Assembly: GCA_002162955.1 (NCBI GenBank)
Contig: MABD01000051.1
Span: forward strand, 1-64,000
Direction of reading: 5' to 3'
Length of the DNA: 64,000 nt
Origin: Gammaproteobacteria bacterium 45_16_T64
GTDB taxonomy: Bacteria; Pseudomonadota; Gammaproteobacteria; Pseudomonadales; Ketobacteraceae
Positions 36,771-47,293 of the stretch are shown here, piece after piece. The position numbers were made by a program, and so were the translations under genes. Below the pieces are notes generated by a model. The model saw only the letters and a program-made list of their open reading frames with translations. It had not been told where the DNA came from and did not search any database. Within the stretch, counting starts at the first letter, position 1; each line of letters starts with the position of its first letter.

Positions 36771-37442
36771 CTACCACGGTAGCTCTTCCCCATTGGAATG
36801 CCAGAAGGTACCGCTGTTTTGCATCGTTAACCCTTCTATTCTCGCGGCCAATCGTTCAGCCGCTTGATCGGGTGTTATATCACCATGGCCGCCAATCATT
36901 TCCGTTCCGACGAGCCCAGGATGCAGTATTGCAACTGCGATGCCCTTGGGTGCAACATCCTTTGCTAATGAAACCCCCGCAATATTCAGCGCCACTTTAG
37001 ACATACGGTACCCATACCGTCCACCGCTGCCGTTATCGGTAATCGACCCCATGCGGGAGGTAATAAGAGCTACTTTACCACCGTCTGAAATCTGATCTAA
37101 TAGCGCTTCAGTTACCCTTAGCGGACCCAATGAATTCGTTTCGAATTGATCACGAATAGAACTGTAATCAATTTGCCCCAGCACTTCATTCTTAAGAATA
37201 CCGGCATTATTGATCAAAATATCGATATTAACGCCCGTGAGTTTCTCTTTCAATACAGCACCCACACCATCACTGGATACGTCTACACCTTCGACAATTT
37301 CAACACCCAGCGCTTCCAGCTCAACGGTACTTTTGCGACACAACGCGAATACTTGGTAACCTTGTTTCTTATACAGGTCCGCAAACGACAATCCAATGCC
37401 TCGATTACAACCGGTAATAACCACTGTCTTTTTCATTAACAT
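36771..37442 (-). CDS. Short SDR-family oxidoreductase
   Basis: 223-residue NAD(P)-dependent SDR with VVITGCNRGIGLSFA, LINNAGI, a Ser-containing ITSRMGSITDN strand and YGYRMSKVALN (Tyr-x3-Lys). It resembles the C-factor-like SDRs, which are shorter than classical ones. Two ATGs are close, 37442 and 37436; AAAGGA at about 37447-37452 favours the first. It belongs to a same-strand run, 8 bp from the MOSC gene upstream and 19 bp from yjbQ downstream. Its substrate is unknown. Confidence 0.9.
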   Translation of the reverse strand: MLMKKTVVITGCNRGIGLSFADLYKKQGYQVFALCRKSTVELEALGVEIVEGVDVSSDGVGAVLKEKLTGVNIDILINNAGILKNEVLGQIDYSSIRDQFETNSLGPLRVTEALLDQISDGGKVALITSRMGSITDNGSGGRYGYRMSKVALNIAGVSLAKDVAPKGIAVAILHPGLVGTEMIGGHGDITPDQAAERLAARIEGLTMQNSGTFWHSNGEELPW

Positions 37443-37450
37443 TTATTCCT

Positions 37451-38440
37451 TTAAGGGTTTGAAGAATTCTTCTCAGACATATAGTCCGCCGCTTTTAACG
37501 ACGCGTCTAACAATTTACGTTTAATCGAATTGGTTATCGGCTCTAGCGCCTGTTTGACCTTCATTAAACGAGGGGTATAGAGTACCACGTCATCCCCCTC
37601 CTTAATCCTACCTTCTCTGATTACTGTGGCATAGATACCAAGGTGTCGATCGGTATTTGCGACCAAGGATTTTACTACCGCTGCATTTTTGGAAAGCCCT
37701 GGCTGGGGTTGCGCAGGCATTGAGCAACGCACCGTGCGTGTTTCACATTTGATCAGCGTATCTCCAATAGCAAGTACTCCCCCTGTCCAACCAAACTCGA
37801 CAAAACCCTGCTGATCATCCCCGCTGTCTATCACGATATTGGGCCTAAAGCGCCGCGCATCAAAATCACCTTTCGGTTCGCAATTCGCCATTTCAACTAA
37901 GGACGCGGTGGTAAGTAAATGCAGCGGGTACGCATCGTAATAACGGCCAAGAGGGGTAGCAAATACAGACAGCTCCAACAGCAGCTTAAGGGAGATAGAC
38001 GATATATCCGGGTTTGTATCCGTACCGAATTGATTGCGCAGATCCTTCGAATTTGCCATTTCCGCTAATCGATAGTGCCCAACATTTGATTTCGGTTGCA
38101 AGGGCCATAAGCTTACCGGTTTTTTTAGATACTCGGACATTGCCGCTTGATGCTCTGTATCAATTACATCAGATAACTCACCTGTCGGATGCGTAATGCG
38201 TACAGGCGGAATCATCGTTGCGCTAGGCTCAGTCACGTAGGCAGCAGAGTAATTAAGTAATTTTGGCAATTTCCTGACGCCTCTGATTTCTCCTACATCG
38301 TCATCTTTCACTGCCCAGCCACGATCACCTATAACACCAAATTTTGCTATCTGGCTATGGGGGATTTTCTGGCCTTGCATGGACTTCACAGGATAGCGCC
38401 ACACCTCTTTCACTGTACCGACAATCTTACCGTTTTTCAT
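37451..38440 (-). CDS. MOSC-domain protein
   Basis: 329-residue protein with an N-terminal MOSC beta-barrel domain (about 8-130, beginning VKEVWRYPVKSMQGQKI) and a C-terminal MOSC domain (about 165-300). MOSC proteins bind molybdenum cofactor and often reduce N-hydroxylated compounds or transfer sulfur (YcbX or mARC-like). A Cys in TVRCSMPAQPQPGLSKNA is placed where the Mo ligand sits in family members. It is first in the run MOSC-SDR-yjbQ. Cytoplasmic; the exact reaction is not deducible. Confidence 0.88.
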   Translation of the reverse strand: MKNGKIVGTVKEVWRYPVKSMQGQKIPHSQIAKFGVIGDRGWAVKDDDVGEIRGVRKLPKLLNYSAAYVTEPSATMIPPVRITHPTGELSDVIDTEHQAAMSEYLKKPVSLWPLQPKSNVGHYRLAEMANSKDLRNQFGTDTNPDISSISLKLLLELSVFATPLGRYYDAYPLHLLTTASLVEMANCEPKGDFDARRFRPNIVIDSGDDQQGFVEFGWTGGVLAIGDTLIKCETRTVRCSMPAQPQPGLSKNAAVVKSLVANTDRHLGIYATVIREGRIKEGDDVVLYTPRLMKVKQALEPITNSIKRKLLDASLKAADYMSEKNSSNP

Positions 38441-38543
38441 ACTCGCTACTCGTTAAAACCAAAGGTTAAACCGTAACAGGTTATGGCTATTATTACATCC
38501 CGCAGAGGAGTGACTTTACAGTCTCAAGGGTTTGTCACCCTTT

Positions 38544-40895
38544 CTAAAATTGAAGTACCCTCACATTCTTGGTGGCGCTTCGCCCTGCATCATCCACCGC
38601 GTTTACCACAAAGTCACCGTTTGTTGCTTGCCAATAAAAAGCTTCCGAAGACTTTGCTTGCCCGACATATTTACCGTTCACAAACCAAAACAAGGATTCA
38701 ACATCTGAATCCACCGTTGCGGTAAATGGGATCATCTCCTCGCCTGCGCTATCACTTTGAATAACGTAATCGACACGTTGCTGAGGTGACGTTATCGTGG
38801 GCTTTTGCCCTGAGGTACTTTTCTGTTCCAGGCTACAACCTGGTACATAGCTAGGCGGTGTCTTCAGTGAGATACCTGCTTGAGAAAATATGCGTAGAAA
38901 GTCCGATGGCCAAAATTCGAAAATTCGCTCTACCGTTTGTTGTGTTGTGGGGCCACACGTACGGAGCCCAGTCACTTTATCCAATATCACTGAACGGTAA
39001 ACATTTGACGACTTGATAGGAGACACACCCGGTATAAACCAAGATTCAACCGAGCTTGGACAACGCTTTTCCAATAAGTCACCAGTATTTCTACACACCG
39101 CTACTTTTTTCAAATTAAGATTTCTTTCGGACAGCAGTGATTCAACTTTCCATGTATCTGCTTTATCAATCACATCAAATAACGAAAATAGTAACGGGCC
39201 CGCAGCACTTCTGCCAACAAAAGCGGGGTTACCACGGCCATCAAAATTACCGACCCACACAACCAACACATACGGACCAGACACTCCCACTGCCCATGCA
39301 TCGCGAAAAGCCCAGGAAGTACCGGTTTTCCACGGAATATCATCAGCCTCCAATAATGACAAGCCTGAACGTAAATCATGGGGCGACGCATTACCTTTCA
39401 ACATATCAAGTACCAAAAAGCTCGCTTCTGGGCTCAGTATACGTTTGCCTTTAGCGCTAACATCAGATTGAGTTCGTTTCACACTGACAATGGGTTTTAC
39501 TACACCCAAATTTGCCAAGCTAGCATAAAGAGATGCCAACTCCATCATCGTCAGTTCTCCTCCCCCTAGAGCCAACGCTAACCCGTAGAAAGACTCATCC
39601 GCTAGCCCTCTTACACCGGCAGACAACAAAAAATCGTAGAAAGATTGATGAGATAGCTGTGCTTGCAACCAAACTGCCGGGACATTACGGCTTTCAATCA
39701 ATGCATCCTTAGCAACAATTGGCCCTCGAAATTGCTTATCATAATTTTCTGGGGTAAAGCCTCCGAATTTCTTGGGTGAATCTTTAAGAAGACTCATTGG
39801 GTGAATGATACCTTCGTCTATTGCCAGCCCATACACAAATGGCTTAAGTGTCGACCCCGGAGAGCGCTTAGCAAGCGTACCATTGACCTGCCCCTGTATA
39901 TCATTATTAAAAAAATCAGCCGACCCTACCATCGCTTCGACTTCCATCGTCTGGTAATTCAATAACAGTGCTGACGCGTTATGCATTCCTAATGCCGATT
40001 TTGACGCTAAGTACGCGTGAGTAACTTTCTCGAAGGTCTTCTGTATTCGTCCATCCAGCGTTGTTGTTAGCTTCCCGTGCGCCCATCGAGATTGAGAAGC
40101 CAACATGTAGTTTGAAAAATGCGGCGCTCGAAAAGGTAAAGCACTCAATGCACGAACCTGTAGCGGCATCGCCATATGCTTTTGTTTGCTAACCGCCTGA
40201 GGATTCTCTTCAACCCAGCGTCTATAAAGATTATTTCTAGCCACCTTGAGGGCAGCATAACCCCGTTTTATCGCCGGGTTACGTTTATTGGGGTTCTGAG
40301 GTATTACCGCCAAGGTCAGCGCCTCAGGGAAGCTGAGCGCTGATGCGGGTTTATCAAAGTAGATCAAGCTTGCCGCACCAATGCCTTCTATATTTCCCCC
40401 ATAAGGTGCTAGATTAAAATACAGTTCCAAAATCTCTTGCTTGCTAAAGTGCCGAGTAAGCTGAAGGGCGCGGAATATTTGTTGAATCTTACCCGCTAGG
40501 CTACTTGATGCTATCCCCCATCGAAGCCGCGCCACCTGCATAACAATCGTCGAAGCCCCCATCCGTCGCTCTCCCAGAATATAGGTCACCCAAAAGGCCC
40601 GAAAGATAGCAACAATATCGACACCGGCATGATCATAATAAGACTGGTCTTCATACATTATCGTCGCGGCAACAAACGCTTCCGAAATATTATCGATCGG
40701 CTCATATACACGATACCGATCATCTTCCGCTAAGGTAATACGCAGCAGCTCTCCACGCTTATCAAATAATGCGGTCGAATACGTCGTAAAAGAACGTAAC
40801 TCGGGTTTGGGACATAGCGCATACCAAAGTATCAATCCACATGACACCGCGCACAATCCCACGAGCAATACTCGAGAGATTATGCGCGGTGTCAT
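38544..40895 (-). CDS. pbpC: Penicillin-binding protein 1C (PbpC)
   Basis: Bifunctional peptidoglycan synthase, 783 residues. An N-terminal membrane helix (about 8-28), a GT51 glycosyltransferase domain with catalytic Glu82 in YEDQSYYDH, a transpeptidase domain with Ser348 in SPGSTLKPF (Ser-x2-Lys), SRN (402-404) and KTG (523-525), and a C-terminal PBP1C domain. Start ATG at 40895 has AGGAAAG just before it, and lies in the 22-bp gap after the alpha-2-macroglobulin stop at 40918. The pbpC next to an alpha-2-macroglobulin gene is the same arrangement as in E. coli (pbpC-yfhM). Confidence 0.95.
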   Translation of the reverse strand: MTPRIISRVLLVGLCAVSCGLILWYALCPKPELRSFTTYSTALFDKRGELLRITLAEDDRYRVYEPIDNISEAFVAATIMYEDQSYYDHAGVDIVAIFRAFWVTYILGERRMGASTIVMQVARLRWGIASSSLAGKIQQIFRALQLTRHFSKQEILELYFNLAPYGGNIEGIGAASLIYFDKPASALSFPEALTLAVIPQNPNKRNPAIKRGYAALKVARNNLYRRWVEENPQAVSKQKHMAMPLQVRALSALPFRAPHFSNYMLASQSRWAHGKLTTTLDGRIQKTFEKVTHAYLASKSALGMHNASALLLNYQTMEVEAMVGSADFFNNDIQGQVNGTLAKRSPGSTLKPFVYGLAIDEGIIHPMSLLKDSPKKFGGFTPENYDKQFRGPIVAKDALIESRNVPAVWLQAQLSHQSFYDFLLSAGVRGLADESFYGLALALGGGELTMMELASLYASLANLGVVKPIVSVKRTQSDVSAKGKRILSPEASFLVLDMLKGNASPHDLRSGLSLLEADDIPWKTGTSWAFRDAWAVGVSGPYVLVVWVGNFDGRGNPAFVGRSAAGPLLFSLFDVIDKADTWKVESLLSERNLNLKKVAVCRNTGDLLEKRCPSSVESWFIPGVSPIKSSNVYRSVILDKVTGLRTCGPTTQQTVERIFEFWPSDFLRIFSQAGISLKTPPSYVPGCSLEQKSTSGQKPTITSPQQRVDYVIQSDSAGEEMIPFTATVDSDVESLFWFVNGKYVGQAKSSEAFYWQATNGDFVVNAVDDAGRSATKNVRVLQF

Positions 40896-40917
40896 GACTT
40901 TCCTGATGCCGCCGCTC

Positions 40918-43900
40918 TTAATGCTTATCATCAAAAACGTCGAACACACCCGCTGTAGAGATAGCGGTAATTGAGCGATCATACATCGACTCAGCAAAAG
41001 AAGGAGGAATACTGAACTTTCCCGCCGCCGTTAGTTTTACTTTATACGTCAACTCTCTCACCGAAGAATCAAAACTACCATAAAACACCACACGATCCTC
41101 CCGTATGTCAACATAATCAGCTCGCCAACCATAGGCCTTTCTTGATACTGAGCTTCGTATCACTTCAAAGCCACCGGGCAATAAATCGATCACCGCAATA
41201 TTGGTCAGCGTTTTGCTTAGCAGCCCCCTGACTCTTAAACGCACCGTCAACTCTTTACCTTGCTCAAACCGAGTCACACTATTTCCATCGTCATCAATAA
41301 AGTCGCGATGAATTTCGATACCGCTCTTCACTGTCTGTGCCCCAGAGGGGCGATCAAAACCCGCCTGTGAGTTAAGATAAAACAGCGGCATACCAGCATC
41401 CAACGACAACGTTTTAGTACCGACGGAGTAACCTGCCGTATTAAACGGTATTGCGTTAGATTTAAGCTCTTGTTGCTCCCCTGCCAAAGAGGTCGCCAAA
41501 AAGCGCATAGCTGTATCGACCTTGTCATCCATGACAAGTTTACTATAAGCACCCAGACCCAAAATCCCATAGGCTGCACCAATCGTATTATACTCTCCTT
41601 TAAAAATTGGATCGGTGAGAGTCAAAATATCTTCGCCATCCAACGCTCGAGCTCGTTGTTCAAAGTGTCTAGACAACAAATAGACGTACTGCGAATCTAG
41701 CGTCAGGGTCGAATAGAAATCACCTTGCCCTTTCCAGGACTGTTCGCCCAATTGATATTGCTGTATCAAGCGATTAGCTTCAGCATCATTTTGCAGTAAT
41801 TGATATGTCGCCGCGATATAGGCAGACAATATATCTTGCTCCCATATGCCCTTATGATTTTTCCCCAGCGACTCTTCCAAATCCACCAAGTAATTAGTGG
41901 TTACTGATCCCATTCTCGTCAGTAGGTATACCGCAATTGCTCGACTCCTTGCATCGTCAATAGTCTCGGATGCTCGACCCACATAATCAGCCAGGTAATC
42001 TTTACCTCTCTGCAACATGTCGGATGGAACGGGATAGCCAAGCTGACTGGATTCAATAAGGAAGTGCATCACATAGATGGAAGGATATTCAGCGGTATAC
42101 GTTTGCCCAGGCCAATAGGCAAAGCCACCATCCGCCTGCTGTCTCTCTCGTAATTTACCCATGAGGTGTGTAAAGAATTCGTTCACTTTTGTCACGTGTG
42201 GAGCGTAGGTAGGATGTGTCATCAACCCCGCCAATGGGAACACCTTGCTCACCACCTGTTCCGTACAGCCGTGAGGAAAGTTTTCTAGATAATCCGTTAG
42301 ACCATCAACCACCACAAGTGGGCTGGTTGAGGCGGCAATGGTTTGAGTAGCAAGATTGCTATATAAGTCACGTTCTACCGTTAACCTCACATCACCATCG
42401 CTATCAAAACCACTCATTAGACTGGTTCGATATGGCATTACAGGCCGAATACTAAGGCTAGCAGTGCGCCGAGAGTGCTCCTCTTTATGAGACACATCAA
42501 ATGTTAGCGTGGCAGCACCCAACTGTTGCTTTGCTCTCACACGCAAGCTAATTGAGCCCTCCCCTCCCTCATCAATACGTAACGTAGATTCTGCATTGCC
42601 TAGTATCTCTAAACCCGACGACGCCGAGCTTTTCAGTGTAACCAACGCATTATCACCAGAACCATCAATAATATTCGCAATACCCACTGTCACCACGAAT
42701 TCATCACCTGGTGCAGCTTGGGTCAGAACGTTAGGTGAGATAACAAAAGGTCCTCTTACCGTGGTGCTATCTGTGGCAGTCCCAACAGATGCCTCCCCAA
42801 CTGCAACAGCCATAACACGCAATGCCCCTGCAAAAGTATTAGGCACAGTAAAGGTCACCGTGCGAGCGTCCGTTCCTGCATCATGTATCCCCGACCAGTA
42901 AACCGCAGGAGCATCAGTCTTACGCGCAAAAGGATTGATATTTTTACCCAGCGCTTTTCTTGCCGTAGATCCACCACCACTTGCAGACAGGGTCTTAACA
43001 ACATTAAAATCAGGCAGAATAAGGTCCAGTATTTGTAGTGTATTCACTTCCAACGCACGCTTTTTCAAGAAGTGGCTCAGTGGATTCGGCGTCTGATATT
43101 TTGCAACTTGCAGGATTCCCTCATCCACCGCAAAAATAGCGATTCTTGCTGGAGCTGACGTTGAATAGGACATTGTCATCGGCTCCCCCGGACGAACAAT
43201 ATCATTGACAGCCAAATCAATATCGATTTTTCGCTTACTCTTATCTATTGAGAAGGGCAATACAGCATAACTAAGCGGGCTAACATATATTTCTTTTGAC
43301 CCAACATCCCGCACAAAAGTCACATTCACATAACCTGTGCCTTCGAGAGTGTCAGGTATTTTTATTCTCTGTATGCTGCTCTCTACCTCCGATGAAAACC
43401 ACGTGAAGTGGTGTACCTTATCCGTTTCTATCGTAATCAGCCCTGCCCCCGCGTACGGAGCCCTAATATTCATTTCAATCCAGTCACCGGGTAAATAGTC
43501 TGACTTATCTAATACCACACGCAACTCGGCATTTTTATCTAACTTACCCGCTAGGTTTCCATGGCCTACGACTGAATATTCTACTCGGGATAACTTAACC
43601 TGATTAGCATCAAATATCTCAATCGCGAAATCTCCTGCGTCTGTCGTTGGAATGCTGTAGATATAACCTTCTACCGGCAGGTCTAGAGGTTGAGTCAAAA
43701 TTTCGTTTTCTTTCTTAATTGACTGATATTGATAAGTACCATTCTTTTGCTTTACTAGCGTTGAAACCCGTTGTATTGCTTTTATCGAGGCCGTCATGCC
43801 CGACAGTTCAATGCGTTTAATTTGGGAGTTGAGAGCAATAAATTCAATATTTCTTTCTGTATTCGTATTGATATAATCCAACCGACCATCCGCCTTGTGC

Positions 43901-46668
43901 CCAACCAACGACGTTAACGGTGAGATAAGTATGGAGTTAGACGCCATCACACTGCGCCCTCCTCCTTGCTCAAAACCTTCCGTAACAAAACGTAATCGAT
44001 AAGTTCCCTGTCTGAAACGCTGTAAATCCATAACGAACTCTGCCAAACCATCAGCATCCGAGTTCATCTCAGGCAAATACTCGTCCAACTGCAGCGGCTT
44101 GTTATTCTTATCAGCATAGGGGTCAGTAAACGTGTAATCTTGATAGGGTGAAAAATTAAATGTGGTGGGGGTGACAGTCATACGTCCCGAAACTTTTCTA
44201 TCTTGCGCAGGTACACCAAACAAATTCTGTAACGATACCTTTGCCTTCACACTCTCTTTATTCAACCACCCAGTACTTGTCACATCAACTAATCGACTTT
44301 CGATTTTCATCGTGTCAGGTTGAAATTCCTCGACAGAGAAATAGGTAGAACCCACTTCCCTACCACGGTATTTATTATCCCGCACAAGATGAAGAGAGGC
44401 TTTATATCGCCCTGTATCTGACGTGGTATCAGAGGCATATTGAAAATCGAAGAAACCCATCTCGGGTAATGTGATCTTCTTAACACTAAGCTCGTTATTT
44501 CTCGGACCTCGAATCACCCATTCCAACGGGATACCTTCAACATTGCTAAAATCGCTATTCTTCACAATGGAGCCAACGGTAATCGTCTCCCCTGGGCGAT
44601 AAATACCACGATCAGAAAACAGATACGCATTAAGCGCATCCTGTTGATAATTACTCTTTCGAACCCCTCCTATATCAAATCGCGTCAAATTAATTTGTCT
44701 AGAGTGGCGATTGAATGGAATAAAGGACATGTCGTCTCCATGCTTGACCACATAGACAGTAGGTTGCTTTTCCTTTCTAAAATCCTTCGTTGATGGAAAT
44801 GAGGTATGGCCTGCGTCAGAAAGCGTTCGTGTGAACAATGGAATACCATTTTTACCCAGCAGCGTCACGCTAGCACCCGACACAGGCGAGCCAGTTTGGA
44901 TCGATTGTACAAACACATCGTGGGTAGTGTTACGGTTATTTTTAACGATCACGCCTAAATCCGTAATCAGTATTAGCCTCTTATCCGAAACATAGCCTAC
45001 TTGACGGTTATGCTTGCTATCCCAGCCTTCCACTTTGACGAAGAACAAACCCACGCCGCGCTTACTTTCCTCAAGAAACTGCCCCAGTTCAAGCGAAGAG
45101 TAATGAGATGTTTTTGGATGATCTGATGGAATATCCACCACCACCTCAGAGAACTCAGCGATATTCTGCTCGTTAAAATTCCAGTTACTAAAACGAGGAT
45201 CACTGATGTCCCCGTTGGTTTGGGTTATCAAATGGTTCAATTGACCCGCTTTGAGTTTTCCAACGGTATATTTAAGGCCTTTTAATCCACGAGACAAGAC
45301 GCTCAAGTGACGTTCACCGGAGTAAGTTAATATGGACCCTTCGCCCGCTATATCGATCTCCTTGGGGTAATCAGGGCTCTTGAGCACGGTGTCATAGAAA
45401 GATCCGTGGACAAAATTGTTGACGGATGTCAATTTAGGCTCAATTTTGACATACAGGTAACGATTTTCTGGAATATCTACACGTAAACTGTATAACTTCG
45501 ACGCATCCCTTTCGTTTACCAATATATCTAAAGGGAGCTTCTTACTATGACTCAACACATCATTGCTCACTTTTCTTGGCCCACGCCAATAGCTCTTACC
45601 CAGTGGCTCACCTTTAGCCGGTAGTTGATAGAGTGATATTTTGTCCTTCAATTCTCCTATCGAGATATCATCGGTAAATTCCAATGTGAGCATTTGCTCC
45701 GGATCATTCTCAAGGTTTCTTACAATACGAGTTTCGGCCTGCGATACTTTTAAGAAGCTATAAATATCAGGGATTAATACCTTTTGCTCTATTTCTACGT
45801 GGCTTTGTTCACCGCCAAAAATCGACTTCACGCCTTTTTCTACAGACACCTTCATATAGCTTGGTTGCTGCGGAAGCGAAATCGGCTCGGACTGTATATA
45901 AGCTTCACGTAAATTCTTGTCATAGCTGACACTAAAGCTAAAAGGTTTCGGGGTCACAACCAACCCTGCCCCAGACGGCCTCATACTGAGGGCCAACATA
46001 GCCTCTACGCTCTGTTTATCCACGGGGTGACTAAAGCCCAATGTTGCTACTACGCGACGAATAGAGGTATCCAAAGGATCCTGATAAAATTCAAGATTAG
46101 AAACTGAAAATGACAACTCAGGGGTGGTAAATACGTACTCACTCTCTGCGAGTAATGTTTCAGAAGAGAAAATGGATTTATCAAAAGAGACCGTATAATT
46201 AACTCCAGGGGCCCAATCGTTCTCTGGAGTAAAATGCAACGTGTTATCGTTCACCCACGTCCACTGCCCTTTTTTCACTGGGGATAACCTTATCCCAGAA
46301 GTAACACGCTCTCCTAATAGATCGATACGAGCAACGGACGGCTCTCCTTCTGGTCGCTGCTGATCGGGCTTAAGATCATCAGTATCATAGGAGAAATTGA
46401 CGCGCAGCAGGTCCGGCTGAGCACCCTCTACATTGCCAGTCACATCAAGCGATTGAATAACGCCTTTCACTCTGACGGGTTTAGGCAGACTATCGTAGTA
46501 GCTAGCCCCCGTCATCACAGCAATCAGCAGAGCAATGGCGCCCCAGAAATAGCCAGGGCGAGAAGATCGAAAACGCCCTACCACTAGCAACCATGGCGGG
46601 GCAGCCCACTGAACCTTTCCTACCAGAAAAGAGAGAAGCACAAAAGGAAATAGCAGTAATTTTCTCAT
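40918..46668 (-). CDS. yfhM: Bacterial alpha-2-macroglobulin, thioester type
   Basis: 1916-residue envelope protein that traps proteases that attack the cell. It has the thioester motif Cys1468-Thr-Glu-Gln1471 (GCTEQ), several beta-sandwich MG domains, a flexible bait region before GIHDAG, and an alpha/alpha toroid after the thioester. Unlike E. coli YfhM it shows no lipobox: the N-terminus has one hydrophobic helix near 40-60 after a basic stretch, so it is probably anchored by that helix. I chose the ATG at 46668 over the longer frame to 46707. pbpC follows directly. Symbol used by orthology, not verified. Confidence 0.9.
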   Translation of the reverse strand: MRKLLLFPFVLLSFLVGKVQWAAPPWLLVVGRFRSSRPGYFWGAIALLIAVMTGASYYDSLPKPVRVKGVIQSLDVTGNVEGAQPDLLRVNFSYDTDDLKPDQQRPEGEPSVARIDLLGERVTSGIRLSPVKKGQWTWVNDNTLHFTPENDWAPGVNYTVSFDKSIFSSETLLAESEYVFTTPELSFSVSNLEFYQDPLDTSIRRVVATLGFSHPVDKQSVEAMLALSMRPSGAGLVVTPKPFSFSVSYDKNLREAYIQSEPISLPQQPSYMKVSVEKGVKSIFGGEQSHVEIEQKVLIPDIYSFLKVSQAETRIVRNLENDPEQMLTLEFTDDISIGELKDKISLYQLPAKGEPLGKSYWRGPRKVSNDVLSHSKKLPLDILVNERDASKLYSLRVDIPENRYLYVKIEPKLTSVNNFVHGSFYDTVLKSPDYPKEIDIAGEGSILTYSGERHLSVLSRGLKGLKYTVGKLKAGQLNHLITQTNGDISDPRFSNWNFNEQNIAEFSEVVVDIPSDHPKTSHYSSLELGQFLEESKRGVGLFFVKVEGWDSKHNRQVGYVSDKRLILITDLGVIVKNNRNTTHDVFVQSIQTGSPVSGASVTLLGKNGIPLFTRTLSDAGHTSFPSTKDFRKEKQPTVYVVKHGDDMSFIPFNRHSRQINLTRFDIGGVRKSNYQQDALNAYLFSDRGIYRPGETITVGSIVKNSDFSNVEGIPLEWVIRGPRNNELSVKKITLPEMGFFDFQYASDTTSDTGRYKASLHLVRDNKYRGREVGSTYFSVEEFQPDTMKIESRLVDVTSTGWLNKESVKAKVSLQNLFGVPAQDRKVSGRMTVTPTTFNFSPYQDYTFTDPYADKNNKPLQLDEYLPEMNSDADGLAEFVMDLQRFRQGTYRLRFVTEGFEQGGGRSVMASNSILISPLTSLVGHKADGRLDYINTNTERNIEFIALNSQIKRIELSGMTASIKAIQRVSTLVKQKNGTYQYQSIKKENEILTQPLDLPVEGYIYSIPTTDAGDFAIEIFDANQVKLSRVEYSVVGHGNLAGKLDKNAELRVVLDKSDYLPGDWIEMNIRAPYAGAGLITIETDKVHHFTWFSSEVESSIQRIKIPDTLEGTGYVNVTFVRDVGSKEIYVSPLSYAVLPFSIDKSKRKIDIDLAVNDIVRPGEPMTMSYSTSAPARIAIFAVDEGILQVAKYQTPNPLSHFLKKRALEVNTLQILDLILPDFNVVKTLSASGGGSTARKALGKNINPFARKTDAPAVYWSGIHDAGTDARTVTFTVPNTFAGALRVMAVAVGEASVGTATDSTTVRGPFVISPNVLTQAAPGDEFVVTVGIANIIDGSGDNALVTLKSSASSGLEILGNAESTLRIDEGGEGSISLRVRAKQQLGAATLTFDVSHKEEHSRRTASLSIRPVMPYRTSLMSGFDSDGDVRLTVERDLYSNLATQTIAASTSPLVVVDGLTDYLENFPHGCTEQVVSKVFPLAGLMTHPTYAPHVTKVNEFFTHLMGKLRERQQADGGFAYWPGQTYTAEYPSIYVMHFLIESSQLGYPVPSDMLQRGKDYLADYVGRASETIDDARSRAIAVYLLTRMGSVTTNYLVDLEESLGKNHKGIWEQDILSAYIAATYQLLQNDAEANRLIQQYQLGEQSWKGQGDFYSTLTLDSQYVYLLSRHFEQRARALDGEDILTLTDPIFKGEYNTIGAAYGILGLGAYSKLVMDDKVDTAMRFLATSLAGEQQELKSNAIPFNTAGYSVGTKTLSLDAGMPLFYLNSQAGFDRPSGAQTVKSGIEIHRDFIDDDGNSVTRFEQGKELTVRLRVRGLLSKTLTNIAVIDLLPGGFEVIRSSVSRKAYGWRADYVDIREDRVVFYGSFDSSVRELTYKVKLTAAGKFSIPPSFAESMYDRSITAISTAGVFDVFDDKH

Positions 46669-46772
46669 GTCAGTTTGACATCCTGTTCTATAAACAATTG
46701 AAACCAAGTGTCCCTACATACTAATCAAGCAATAGGGACACTACGATGGTCAAATTATGATGAATTGTGGCA

Positions 46773-47210
46773 TCAATTTATCGATGTATTTGGCTTTAAC
46801 ATGACTAAGGGAGGAAGTATGGAAATGCAAGCGAGAATATTAATCACCAAATGAGCATTGATCCCATTGAGAACAGACAAGCTACAATCAATCATAAACC
46901 AGATTAATAGCGCCAAGATGATACCCATTTTTATGCGCTGATCACCAAGTCGCATATAACTGGATACCGCGATACAAAAAAGAGCCCCCCAACTTGCAAT
47001 CGTCGGCCCAAAAAGTTGAAGGATAGTTCTCAACAATGACTCATTGGCGTTACTTGCTAAGGAAGTATCTGACGGAATAGAAAAAACCACATAGAGATAG
47101 CTCAGATATGGATCGATCAACGATGTTTTCGCCACAAGGATAAACGCAAGTCCGAGCAACACATGCCCTACACCTACCAATAATAACCAAGAATAAAGAT
47201 ACCTCTGCAT
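46773..47210 (-). CDS. Hypothetical four-helix membrane protein
   Basis: 145-residue inner-membrane protein with four predicted hydrophobic helices (about 7-27, 62-82, 90-108, 115-135) and short polar loops. A GGGAG ribosome binding site lies before the ATG at 47210. It has no domain I recognise. Its gap to the alpha-2-macroglobulin gene is 104 bp, and it shares strand with the orphan at 47294. A minor membrane protein role is all I can infer. Confidence 0.65.
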   Translation of the reverse strand: MQRYLYSWLLLVGVGHVLLGLAFILVAKTSLIDPYLSYLYVVFSIPSDTSLASNANESLLRTILQLFGPTIASWGALFCIAVSSYMRLGDQRIKMGIILALLIWFMIDCSLSVLNGINAHLVINILACISILPPLVMLKPNTSIN

Positions 47211-47293
47211 AGCAACTCCCTAATACTAACCCTGAATCCTAGGGCTAGCATAACCTGAAGTCTCTCTTGGGTTCCACTCCTAACGCACATTCA

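Noticed and set aside
39013-39471. 152-codon plus-strand frame opposite pbpC
   Set aside because: It overlaps the transpeptidase region of PbpC, which is fully supported, and has no ribosome binding site or family match.
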